From CAYZTD01 sp964473335 (GTDB lineage: Archaea; Thermoplasmatota; E2; DHVEG-1), in assembly GCA_964473335.1 (NCBI GenBank), contig CAYYOO010000007.1, positions 1 to 39,429 on the forward strand: DNA of 39,429 nt. Direction: 5' to 3'. Each line of letters opens with the position of its first letter. The first letter of the stretch is position 1. The notes under the pieces were generated by a model. That model saw only the letters and a program-made list of their open reading frames with translations. It was not told the origin of the DNA and made no database searches. Shown one piece after another: positions 23,251-31,423 of this stretch. The translations under genes were made by a program, and so were the position numbers.

Positions 23251-24762
23251 TTACACCTCCTCTTTTCCAACGCGCCATCTGCCCATGTGTTTCCATGGTG
23301 AATGAGGATCAGCTTCTTTGAATCTAACTGTCTCCTGAGTTTTTTTATGAATTGAATCATAAACTGCTAGAGAAATTATGGCATCTATTGGCAGTCCATC
23401 TTTTGCTATAGTCCAATCTTTGAAATAGTTATCAATAAAATGAGTGGTGATATTTCCTTTTACAAACTCATCATGTTCAAGTACTTTTTTTAGAAATGAA
23501 ATATTTGTTGTAACTCCTAAAACTACATAGTGGGATAATGCCCAAATCATTTTTTTGATATTATCTGATCTATTCTCTGAAAAAGTTACTAGTTTTGAAA
23601 GCATTGGATCATAGTAGGGCGTTACTTTCATACCTGGATAAATACCGGTATCATCTCTAATATTTGGACCTGTTGCTCCTTCAACTTTTTTTAGTGTTCC
23701 AATACTTGGTAAAAAACCGTTTTCTGGGTCTTCGGCGTATATTCTGCATTCAAGTGCATGACCTCTTTGAGATAACTCTTTTTGTTTCAGAGTTAGCTTT
23801 TCACCACTTGCAATCTTTAGTTGCCATTTTGCTAGGTCTATACCTGTTGTAAACTCTGTTATTGGGTGCTCTACCTGAAGTCTTGTATTCATTTCCATAA
23901 AATAAAAATTCAGGTCTTTATCTAACATGAACTCTACTGTTCCTGCATTTGTATAATTTACTGCTTTTGCGGCTTTTATTGCTGCTTTGCCCATTTTGTC
24001 TCTTAACTCATCTGTCATAACTGGTGATGGTGTTTCCTCAATGATTTTTTGATGTCTTCTCTGAATGGAGCATTCACGTTCAAATAAATGGATTACATTT
24101 CCCTGTTCATCAGCCAGGATTTGAAATTCGATGTGCCTTGGTTTGTCTAAATATTTTTCAAGAAAAACAGTATCATCACCAAAAGACGATTTTGATTCTC
24201 TTTTCGCTCCCTCTATTGCTTCTTTTAGTTTACTTTCGGAATGAACTATCCTCATTCCTTTTCCCCCTCCGCCTGCGGCAGCCTTTACTAGAAGAGGGAA
24301 GCCTATTTTTTTACCTTCCTTTATTAAGGTTTTTTCGTCTTGTTTTACTCCATGATAGCCGGGTATTACTGGAACTTCTGCTTTTTCCATTGTTTTTTTG
24401 GCAGCTATTTTATCTCCCATCAGGCTAATTACTTCAGGTGACGGGCCAATAAATTTTATTTTTTTATCTTTACATGATTTAGCAAAATCAGGATTTTCAG
24501 CAAGAAATCCATAACCTGGATGTACCGCATCTGATTTTGTGTCTTGAGCAATCTTTATTATTTTTGAAATGTTCAGATAACTTTCTATAGGTGTTGGATC
24601 TCCAAGGTTTACTGCTTCATCTGAAAGATGCACATGTGGAGCATCTTTATCTACTTCGGAATAAATGGCTACTGTTTTTATGCCGATTTCCTGACATGCT
24701 TTTATTATTCTTACAGCTATTTCTCCACGATTTGCAATAAGTACTTTTTTAAACAATTTCAT
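23251..24762 (-). CDS. mccA: Biotin carboxylase subunit of 3-methylcrotonyl-CoA carboxylase
   Basis: ATP-grasp enzyme that carboxylates biotin. Motifs: LIANRGEIAVRII start, AVHPGYGFLAEN, AAAGGGGKGMRIV (ATP loop), ERECSIQRRHQKIIEE, FYFMEMNTRLQVEHPITE (catalytic/metal site), and GHALECRIYAEDP. After the about 450-aa carboxylase comes a 50-residue tail ending SPWKHMGRWRV, the linker that in MCC alpha or geranyl-CoA carboxylase alpha runs into the BT domain. The upstream hydratase stop overlaps ATG 24762 (ATGA); another in-frame ATG is at 24771. With the beta subunit it forms an acyl-CoA carboxylase. Confidence 0.92.
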   Translation of the reverse strand: MKLFKKVLIANRGEIAVRIIKACQEIGIKTVAIYSEVDKDAPHVHLSDEAVNLGDPTPIESYLNISKIIKIAQDTKSDAVHPGYGFLAENPDFAKSCKDKKIKFIGPSPEVISLMGDKIAAKKTMEKAEVPVIPGYHGVKQDEKTLIKEGKKIGFPLLVKAAAGGGGKGMRIVHSESKLKEAIEGAKRESKSSFGDDTVFLEKYLDKPRHIEFQILADEQGNVIHLFERECSIQRRHQKIIEETPSPVMTDELRDKMGKAAIKAAKAVNYTNAGTVEFMLDKDLNFYFMEMNTRLQVEHPITEFTTGIDLAKWQLKIASGEKLTLKQKELSQRGHALECRIYAEDPENGFLPSIGTLKKVEGATGPNIRDDTGIYPGMKVTPYYDPMLSKLVTFSENRSDNIKKMIWALSHYVVLGVTTNISFLKKVLEHDEFVKGNITTHFIDNYFKDWTIAKDGLPIDAIISLAVYDSIHKKTQETVRFKEADPHSPWKHMGRWRVGKEEV

Positions 24763-25538
24763 TCGCTCCATTTAGATTTTCTTTTTTCAAGAAAGGCATT
24801 TATTCCTTCTTGTCCTTCTTCTGAAACTCTCAATTCTGAGATTTTTTCAACAGTATGTTTTTTGTAATCGTCTCTGTTCATTTTTTCACAGGCATTTATC
24901 AGTTTTTTTATTTCTATTATTGCGTTTGGCCCTGATGAAGATAGTATCTTTACATATTTTTCAACTAATTTTTCAATTTCTTTTTCTTCTAAACAGAAAT
25001 CAACTAAACCGATTTCTTTTGCATAATCTGATGAAAATCTTTCACCTGTGATAAAAAGCCTTTTCATATTTGAAAGTCCAATTCTTCTTACTATATAGGT
25101 TGATATTACAGAAGGGATTATGCCTAGTTTTACTTCACTGAATGCAAACTTACAGTCTTTTTTTGCAAAAACGATATCACATGCAGCAAAAAGACCAAGT
25201 CCACCTCCAAAAGCGTGTCCATTTACTTTTGCAATGGTTGGTTTTGTTGAATTATATATTGATTCATAGAGATTGAGAAGGAGTTTACTATCTTTGATGT
25301 TCTCTTCTTTTGAATAGTTGACCATACTTTTCATCCAGTTTAGATCTGCACCTGCTGAGAATGATTTACCTTCTCCTGTAATTATAATTATTTTTGATTT
25401 GTCGTTTTCTAATTTTTTAAAACATTCTGTGAGTTCTTTCATCATTTTTTCGTTCATTGCGTTATGAACTTTGGGTCTGTTTAGAATGATTGTCGCAGTA
25501 TTATTTTCTTTTACTAATTCGATTGTTTCGTATTTCAT
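24759..25538 (-). CDS. liuC: LiuC-like enoyl-CoA hydratase (probable 3-methylglutaconyl-CoA hydratase)
   Basis: Crotonase-fold protein, 259 aa. The segment FSAGADLNWMKSM and the HAFGGGLGLFAACD loop, with Gly where classic hydratases have the first Glu, match LiuC proteins of leucine operons. The second Glu is kept in FSEVKLGIIPSVIS. LiuC hydrates 3-methylglutaconyl-CoA, the product of methylcrotonyl-CoA carboxylase, to HMG-CoA. It is the first gene of the carboxylase operon and overlaps biotin carboxylase by four bases. No HMG-CoA lyase or isovaleryl-CoA dehydrogenase is seen in the window. Confidence 0.85.
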   Translation of the reverse strand: MKYETIELVKENNTATIILNRPKVHNAMNEKMMKELTECFKKLENDKSKIIIITGEGKSFSAGADLNWMKSMVNYSKEENIKDSKLLLNLYESIYNSTKPTIAKVNGHAFGGGLGLFAACDIVFAKKDCKFAFSEVKLGIIPSVISTYIVRRIGLSNMKRLFITGERFSSDYAKEIGLVDFCLEEKEIEKLVEKYVKILSSSGPNAIIEIKKLINACEKMNRDDYKKHTVEKISELRVSEEGQEGINAFLEKRKSKWSE

Positions 25539-25610
25539 AAATTTTCCTACCCAATGCTTTTTTATTATATGTCTGAAAATTCTATTTTGATCCCATCGAT
25601 ATTTGGCAAA

Positions 25611-25620
25611 ATAAATAAAT
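25611..25620 (-). promoter_or_regulatory. TATA-like promoter of the methylcrotonyl-CoA carboxylase operon
   Basis: On the minus strand ATTTATTTAT follows a purine-rich GAAAG element, a fair BRE plus TATA. It would start RNA near 25588, giving a leader of about 50 bases. It lies about 100 bases from the divergent BirA box, which therefore probably acts only on the symporter gene. Confidence 0.4.
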
Positions 25621-25717
25621 CTTTCTAAAGTTTTTACAACAAATGACGAAAACTATTAAATCTTTGTTTATCACAATAATCTGAATCTAGTGATCGATAA
25701 TAGAAGAAAATTTAAAA

Positions 25718-25749
25718 TAGTTAACCTTGATTTTGGGAAAGGTTAACAA
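25718..25749 (+). promoter_or_regulatory. BirA operator (biotin box) at the symporter start
   Basis: TAGTTAACC at 25718-25726 and GGTTAACAA at 25741-25749 form an inverted repeat with 8 of 9 paired positions matching and a 14-base spacer. This fits the published BirA signal (half-sites of the type TTGTnAACC...GGTTnACAA, with a GTTAACC core in archaea, 14-15 base spacer). A TATA-like TTTAAAAT at 25711-25718 puts the transcription start inside the operator, and the right half ends on the A of the start codon. Biotin-bound BirA would block transcription. birA, with an N-terminal HTH, is the very next gene. Confidence 0.85.
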
Positions 25750-27113
25750 TGCAATATGATTTGACTCTTGCAGTATTATTGATCTATCTGTCGATTTTAA
25801 TTGGCATAGGTCTTATCAGCTCAAGAAAAATCAAAACAACAAAATCCTTCTTTTTAGCAGATCGAAAACTAAATTTATTTTCACTAACAGCAACAGCCAC
25901 AGCTACAGTAGTAGGGGGATCGGCAACTATTGCTACTGCAAAATTAGTCTATTTATATGGTCTGCCATCAATGTGGCTTGATATTGGTGCAGCTGCGGGT
26001 TTAATAATACTAGGTTTAACACTTGCAAAAAAAGTTAGAGAAACAAAGCTATACACACTTCCAGAAATCACAAACTATCTTTTTAATGATAAGGTTAGAA
26101 ATATAGCAGCAATATTAGTATTTTTAACCCAGATAGCATGGGTGGCACTATTAATACAGGGTGCAGGAGCTGTAATATCAGTTTTGTTACCAATAGATTA
26201 TCTAACTATTATATCCATTATGACAATAATCTTTATCTTATATACAATCCTAGGTGGACAATTTGCAGTAGTTTATACAGATATAATACAATTCTTTGTA
26301 ATGATAGTAGGAGTATGTTTTATTGCTGCGCCGTTATTATATATTAAAGCAGCTCCTTTACTAGGCGAAATAACATTAGATAAACTAAGTTTTCCAATCA
26401 ACTCAAGCTATGGATTTGTACCAATTGTATCGCTTTTTTTTATGATGTTAATGCCCCATATCGTTGGACCTGATATCTATTCAAAGATACTTTCAGCAAA
26501 AGATGGAAAAACAGCAAGATTTGGTATTATTTTTTCAGGATTATTTAGAATTATTTTTGCAATATCAATTGGAATAATTGCAGTCTCCTCAATTGTTTTA
26601 ATCCCTGGACTTACACAAAGTAAAGCAGCCCTAGCAATGCCTATTGCTATAACAAAACTTGGTCCAATAATAGGGGGATTAATCCTTGCTTCATTTGTTT
26701 CAATAATGCTTTCATCTGCTGACTCTGTTCTGATTTCATCCGGGACCGTGCTAAGCGTTGATATAATAAAAAAGAAAGATATAAAAATATCAAGGATTGG
26801 AATAGCTATAGTCGGATTTTTAGCTTTAGCTCTTGCGTTATACCTTAATGATATTGTAGAAACATTGAAACTAGCATATACGATTTTTACTGCCGGATTG
26901 ACCCTTCCTATCATATTTGGTTTTTATAAAGAAAAAACAAAAGTAACATCAATAGGTGCTTTGGTCAGTCTAATTTCTGGAGGAGCAATATCAATTATTT
27001 GGTTTTTTATGAATAATCCCTTCAATATAGATGCAATAATAGTTGGATTGTTAGCATCATTACTTCCCTTAGTTCTTTTAAGAGGTGAAAGATTTGAAAA
27101 AAGAAATTCTTGA
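25749..27113 (+). CDS. Sodium:solute symporter family protein, candidate biotin transporter
   Basis: A 454-aa integral membrane protein with about 13 hydrophobic segments, starting with LTLAVLLIYLSILIGIGL, in the SSS family. The loop SRKIKTTKSFFLADRKL and following ATATATVVGGSATIATA correspond to the first helices and Na+ site region of the family. SSS members carry sugars, proline, pantothenate or, in animals, biotin plus pantothenate (SMVT). Two facts suggest biotin: the start codon lies within a BirA operator, and the gene overlaps birA by 20 bases. The substrate is inference; family placement is firm. Confidence 0.85.
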   Translation: MQYDLTLAVLLIYLSILIGIGLISSRKIKTTKSFFLADRKLNLFSLTATATATVVGGSATIATAKLVYLYGLPSMWLDIGAAAGLIILGLTLAKKVRETKLYTLPEITNYLFNDKVRNIAAILVFLTQIAWVALLIQGAGAVISVLLPIDYLTIISIMTIIFILYTILGGQFAVVYTDIIQFFVMIVGVCFIAAPLLYIKAAPLLGEITLDKLSFPINSSYGFVPIVSLFFMMLMPHIVGPDIYSKILSAKDGKTARFGIIFSGLFRIIFAISIGIIAVSSIVLIPGLTQSKAALAMPIAITKLGPIIGGLILASFVSIMLSSADSVLISSGTVLSVDIIKKKDIKISRIGIAIVGFLALALALYLNDIVETLKLAYTIFTAGLTLPIIFGFYKEKTKVTSIGALVSLISGGAISIIWFFMNNPFNIDAIIVGLLASLLPLVLLRGERFEKRNS

Positions 27114-28041
27114 AATCTTAAATGATAAAGAATATATTTCAGGTGAAAAAATCGGAAAAAAACTCAATGTCTCAAGAACATCAGTTTGGAAACAAATAAA
27201 TAATCTTAAAAAAATGGGATATGTGATTGAATCTGTAAAAAATAAAGGATATAAAATTAAATCCAGGCCAGATATTCCATTAGAATTAGAAATTAAAAGA
27301 AATCTTAATACAGAAGTTATCGGTAGAAAAATAAAATATTTTAAAACCCTGCCTTCTACAAATACATATGCAAAGAAAAATATTGAAAAAAATTTGAATG
27401 ATGGAACAATTATAATCTCTAAAGTACAAACAAAAGGAAGAGGTAGAAAGAACAGATTTTGGTCATCAAATAAAGGTGGTTTATGGTTTTCTATTGTATT
27501 GTATCCAGATATTTCTCCAGATAGAGGTATTTTTATTACCATGTCTGCATCAATTTCAATTTATAAAGCTATAAAAGAAAAAACAGGTATTGATTCAGAA
27601 ATTAAATGGCCAAATGATATATTAATAAATAAGAAAAAACTATGTGGAATTTTAACAGAGTTTGACGCTGAAACAGATAAAATTAACTATGCAATAGTCG
27701 GAATTGGAATAAATTTTGATAATGATATTAAAGATTCTTTGAAAAATATTGCAACATCAATTAAGAGAGAAAGTAAAAAAAAGATTTCAAGAGTAGATTT
27801 TTTAAAATCAATAATTGAGAATTTTGATTTTTATTACAGCTATGTAAAAAAAGGCGAATATGATAAAATACGAAAAGAATGGCTGAAATATTCAAAAATA
27901 ATTGGTAAAAAAATTAAGGTTACCCAGAACAAAGAAAGCCTGATAGGAATTGTAGAAAAAGTTGATAAAAATGGATTTTTAATTTTAAATACAAAAAAAG
28001 AAAAAATTAGAATTTTAAGTGGAGATATTGAATATATCTAA
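27094..28041 (+). CDS. birA: Biotin-protein ligase / biotin repressor BirA with N-terminal HTH
   Basis: Attaches biotin to the BCCP Lys and, with its HTH, can repress biotin genes. Residues 1-60 form a winged helix (GKKLNVSRTSVWKQINNLKK). The biotinyl-AMP loop GRGRKNRFW is at 115-123, and KWPNDILI with the catalytic Lys about 171 follows. GIGINF and a C-terminal SH3-like domain finish the 315 aa. The frame opens at GTG 27085, but GAGGTG at 27083-27088 is better placed for TTG 27094. It overlaps the symporter end. The likely targets are the biotin carrier at 22761-23246 and the operator at 25718-25749. Confidence 0.93.
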   Translation: MKKEILEILNDKEYISGEKIGKKLNVSRTSVWKQINNLKKMGYVIESVKNKGYKIKSRPDIPLELEIKRNLNTEVIGRKIKYFKTLPSTNTYAKKNIEKNLNDGTIIISKVQTKGRGRKNRFWSSNKGGLWFSIVLYPDISPDRGIFITMSASISIYKAIKEKTGIDSEIKWPNDILINKKKLCGILTEFDAETDKINYAIVGIGINFDNDIKDSLKNIATSIKRESKKKISRVDFLKSIIENFDFYYSYVKKGEYDKIRKEWLKYSKIIGKKIKVTQNKESLIGIVEKVDKNGFLILNTKKEKIRILSGDIEYI

Positions 28042-28071
28042 AATCTTTTAGAATTACTAGATTTTTTTTTT
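28040..28071 (+). terminator. Terminator after birA
   Basis: AAAATCT at 28040-28046 can pair with AGATTTT at 28059-28065 across a 12-base loop, and the right arm runs into ten or more T residues. The T run alone would be enough for archaeal termination. Confidence 0.5.
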
Positions 28072-28150
28072 GGATTTTAAATAATACAAAATCATATTTA
28101 TACTGTATGTATTATAACATATTGAAAAAAATTTACTAGGAGAGTTAGGT

Positions 28151-29215
28151 TTGGCTCAAAAAATTAAAAAATTTTTAAAATGCCCTCAATGTGGAAACAT
28201 AGTTGAAATTGAAGGAGATCCTGGAGAAAAAATAGTTTTAACATGTGAAAAGTGTAATTTTAAAGGTTACTATGAATTTTCACCGATAGAAAAAGATGTA
28301 GAAACAAAAAAATCAGAGCCGATTTCAACTTTAACTGAAGCATCTGATGTTATACAGGTTAAACATCTTACAAAAAGATATAAAGATGTTTTGGCGGTAA
28401 ATAATATCTCTTTTAATGTTAAAAAAGGTGAAATATTTGGATTTCTAGGTCCAAATGGCGCTGGTAAAACTACGACTATCAGAACTCTTCTTGGATTCTT
28501 GAAACCAAATGGTGGTGACGCATTTATATTTGGTAAGAATATTAAAGAAAATATTGTTGAAATAAGAAAAAATGTTGGTTATATCCCTGGCGATCTAGCT
28601 CTTTATGAACATTTAACTGGAAAGCAATTCCTTGATTATTTTTGTAGTCTCAGAAATACAGATTTACCTCTTTTAGATGACCTTTTAGAAATTTTTGACC
28701 TGCCTCTTAATAGAAAAATTAAGACATATTCAAAAGGTATGAAACAAAAGATGGGAATAGTTCAAGCATTTATGGATGATCCTGATGTTGTTATAATGGA
28801 TGAACCAACAGGTGGTCTTGATCCGCTCCTGCAGCAGAAATTTTACAAGTTTTTAAAAAGAGAAAAAGAAAAAGGTAGAACAATGTTTTTTTCTTCACAT
28901 ATCTTATCAGAGGTCGACAAAATATGTGATCGTGTTGGTATAATTAGAGATGGAGATCTTGTTGCACTGGAAAGTATAGATACTCTAAAGAAAAAAAGAG
29001 GAAAAAAGATTAGAGTCAAACTAAAAGGTGAACCAAAAGAACTCACAAGTATGAAAAATGCTAAAGTTGTTGATGGATGGATAGAGTTTGTAACTGAAGA
29101 TGATATAGATTCACTTATCAAAAAAATATCAAAATATACTGTTCTAGATATTGAAATTCAGGAATTTAGCCTTGAGGATATATTTATGCGGTATTATTCT
29201 GGAGGTGAAGAATGA
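28151..29215 (+). CDS. ABC transporter ATP-binding protein with N-terminal zinc ribbon
   Basis: The 354-aa chain starts with a zinc-ribbon (Cys11, Cys14, Cys32, Cys35 in CPQCGN and CEKC), a 30-residue linker, then an ABC ATPase from about residue 68. Walker A GPNGAGKTT (about 98-106), signature YSKGMKQKMG, Walker B VVIMDEPTGGLDP and switch His in SSHILSE are all present, so ATP hydrolysis is expected. The ATPase is of the ABC-2 exporter class (NatA/DrrA-like). The start TTG follows TAGGAGAG at about eight bases. The permease start overlaps its stop (ATGA). The zinc ribbon is an unusual addition. Confidence 0.9.
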   Translation: MAQKIKKFLKCPQCGNIVEIEGDPGEKIVLTCEKCNFKGYYEFSPIEKDVETKKSEPISTLTEASDVIQVKHLTKRYKDVLAVNNISFNVKKGEIFGFLGPNGAGKTTTIRTLLGFLKPNGGDAFIFGKNIKENIVEIRKNVGYIPGDLALYEHLTGKQFLDYFCSLRNTDLPLLDDLLEIFDLPLNRKIKTYSKGMKQKMGIVQAFMDDPDVVIMDEPTGGLDPLLQQKFYKFLKREKEKGRTMFFSSHILSEVDKICDRVGIIRDGDLVALESIDTLKKKRGKKIRVKLKGEPKELTSMKNAKVVDGWIEFVTEDDIDSLIKKISKYTVLDIEIQEFSLEDIFMRYYSGGEE

Positions 29216-30042
29216 TGGATTTATCAGTTATCAGAAGAATTCTTAGGTTTAGAATATCCCTTCGAACAATTAAGGATAATATGAAGGGGACAATTATTTT
29301 TGCTCTTCTTTTTTCAGGAATGGCTGCAATGTATTCAAGTTTTTATCCACAGTTCAAAGAATTACTTGCGGACATGGCTAAGGATCCTGACGTTCAACAA
29401 CAGTTTGGAGCATTTACAGGCGGAACCGGTGATTTTGCATCTTATATAGGATTTTTGAATCTTGAATTATATAGTATCTTTTTTGTGTTAATACTTGGTA
29501 TAATAATTGCTTTTATTGCAGCGACAATTATATCAAAAGAAATTGAATCAAAAACAATTGATCTATTAATGTCTAATCCTGTTTCTAGGTCACAAATAAT
29601 AATTGAAAGATTTATTGGATTAATTCCAATGATTTTAATTATAAATTTTGCAACTATGTTTGTTGTATATGGGGTAACTATAGCAATTGATGAAAGCCTG
29701 GATTTTTTTAATTTATTTATTGCTCACCTATATGCAATACCTTATTTTCTTGCTGTAATTGCAATTGCTCTTTTAATATCAACAATAATTGATGAAAAAA
29801 TGAAATCAAGCATTTTTATGATAGCAATTATAGTAGGTATGTTCTTTATGGAATATATAAGTCATCTAGCTAAAGGTACTGAGAACATTGGCCTTGTTTC
29901 ACTAACTCATTATTATAAGCCATACGATGCATTAAAATTTGGAAATGCAGATGCTAATGGAGTAATTGTATTGATAGGAGTTACAATTATATCTTTGATT
30001 ATATCAATTATATATTTTGATAGAAAAGACATTAAAGTATAA
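29212..30042 (+). CDS. ABC-2 type transporter permease
   Basis: Membrane partner of the preceding ATPase, 276 aa with about six hydrophobic segments (for example IIFALLFSGMAAMYSSFY, IFFVLILGIIIAFIAATI, AVIAIALLISTII). The segment SKEIESKTIDLLMSNPVSRSQI is characteristic of ABC-2 permeases of the NatB/YhaP kind. GGAGGTGAAG precedes the start. The first large extracytoplasmic loop (FKELLADMAKDPDVQQQFGA) is typical. The substrate is unknown; drug, lipid or ion export are common in the family. Confidence 0.88.
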   Translation: MMDLSVIRRILRFRISLRTIKDNMKGTIIFALLFSGMAAMYSSFYPQFKELLADMAKDPDVQQQFGAFTGGTGDFASYIGFLNLELYSIFFVLILGIIIAFIAATIISKEIESKTIDLLMSNPVSRSQIIIERFIGLIPMILIINFATMFVVYGVTIAIDESLDFFNLFIAHLYAIPYFLAVIAIALLISTIIDEKMKSSIFMIAIIVGMFFMEYISHLAKGTENIGLVSLTHYYKPYDALKFGNADANGVIVLIGVTIISLIISIIYFDRKDIKV

Positions 30043-30097
30043 TCTTTATTTTTTTACATGATAAAACTTATGCTAACCTTTTTGATAAAGAAATTTT

Positions 30098-31357
30098 ATG
30101 AATAGATTAAAAAACTTTAATCTCTCTAAGTTAGTTGAAAAAGATTTGCAAGGACTTTCCCCAATCCAAACAATCATGAAAATGGCTGAAGATAGAAACA
30201 TAAAAAAGATGGGTCTTAACCCAAAAAATGTTATCTCTTTTGGTGGTGGATGGTGTAATCATAGAGCACCTCAAGATTTAGTAGATTCGTATAAAGAAAT
30301 AATTTACAATCCATATTTATTCCATAAATCAGGTAGATACAGTGCAATTATTGGAGATTATAATTGTAGAGAACAAATATCTATTTTTGAAAAAAAGATA
30401 TTTAATTTATCTAATCTTACACCAGATAATATTCTGCTTGGACAATCATCAACTCAGATTTTCCATGATGTTCTAAGAACTATTTCTAATCCAGGTGAAA
30501 AAATTGGCCTACTTGATCCAACTTATGCAAACTATATCAACTCAGTTAAATGTGCTGTTCCTGGTTCACAAATTGAATATATTCCTGCTTTAGATATAGA
30601 TTCTTGGGAGTATTTACCAGATGAGAATAAAACTCTTGAATCATTAAAGAAAAGTTGTGAGAATGGTTTGAGAAATTTAGTAATCCCTGTCCCTGATAAT
30701 CCTACAAGCCAAATTCCTAGTGATGATTTTTTGAAGTCATGTATTGAAATCTTAGATGAATACAATGGTTTTCTTGTCCTTGACTATGCTTATAAGGCTT
30801 TATACTTCAACGATATGCCAGAGGTTTTTTCTTTTTCTCCAGTTGATTATGAAAATCTAATTCTTATAAATTCTAATTCTAAATGGCTTTCAAGCCTTGG
30901 CAGGCGTTTTGGATGGGTTGAAGCCAATGAAAGGATTATTAAAAGCCTTGAAAAACTGAATGAGTCAGTTCTTCTTTCTCCTGATACTATGCATAGTATG
31001 GCAACAGGCATGTTTCTTAAAAAAACTCTTGAAAATAATAGTTTGAAAAAATATATTGATGATACTAGAAAATTATATAGAGATACCTCAAAAGTTATGA
31101 TAAAAAATTTAGATAGATATCTTGGTTGGAAAAGGCTTGATCCAAATGGAGGTTTATATACAGTGTGCCCTACACCTGATTTAAAAGAACCTGTTTCTTT
31201 TGTTGAAGAGATTTTAAAAAATACGGGTGTCCTTTTGATTCCTGGAAACGGCTTTGGTCCTAGTATGAAAAAAGCTGTTAGATTATCATATGGTCCCTTA
31301 TGTTATGATCATGAGTCGATAAAAGAGGGATTTGAAAGAATATCTAATTACATATGA
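30098..31357 (+). CDS. PLP-dependent aminotransferase, class I/II fold
   Basis: A fold-type I aminotransferase-like enzyme of 419 aa. The PLP Lys lies in INSNSKWLSSLGRRFGW, with Arg anchors after it. VIPVPDNPTSQIP holds the Asn that binds PLP, and LVLDYAYKAL holds the Asp-x-x-Tyr pair. The Arg for the substrate carboxylate is likely in KKAVRLSYG. The exact substrate is unknown. AAAACTTATG at 30064-30073 is a TATA-like box with centre about 27 bases before the ATG, suggesting a leaderless mRNA. It stands alone and converges with the LEA2-like gene. Confidence 0.85.
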   Translation: MNRLKNFNLSKLVEKDLQGLSPIQTIMKMAEDRNIKKMGLNPKNVISFGGGWCNHRAPQDLVDSYKEIIYNPYLFHKSGRYSAIIGDYNCREQISIFEKKIFNLSNLTPDNILLGQSSTQIFHDVLRTISNPGEKIGLLDPTYANYINSVKCAVPGSQIEYIPALDIDSWEYLPDENKTLESLKKSCENGLRNLVIPVPDNPTSQIPSDDFLKSCIEILDEYNGFLVLDYAYKALYFNDMPEVFSFSPVDYENLILINSNSKWLSSLGRRFGWVEANERIIKSLEKLNESVLLSPDTMHSMATGMFLKKTLENNSLKKYIDDTRKLYRDTSKVMIKNLDRYLGWKRLDPNGGLYTVCPTPDLKEPVSFVEEILKNTGVLLIPGNGFGPSMKKAVRLSYGPLCYDHESIKEGFERISNYI

Positions 31358-31423
31358 TATGTTAATAGAAACAGGGCTATTCTTTATAATAAATTGAAAA
31401 AATATCATAATTGAACCTTTCTT

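Noticed and set aside
23247..23360. Longer BCCP protein starting at 23360
   Set aside because: The extra 38 residues overlap the biotin carboxylase end, look like shadow translation, and the strong GAGGAGGTG sits before ATG 23246.
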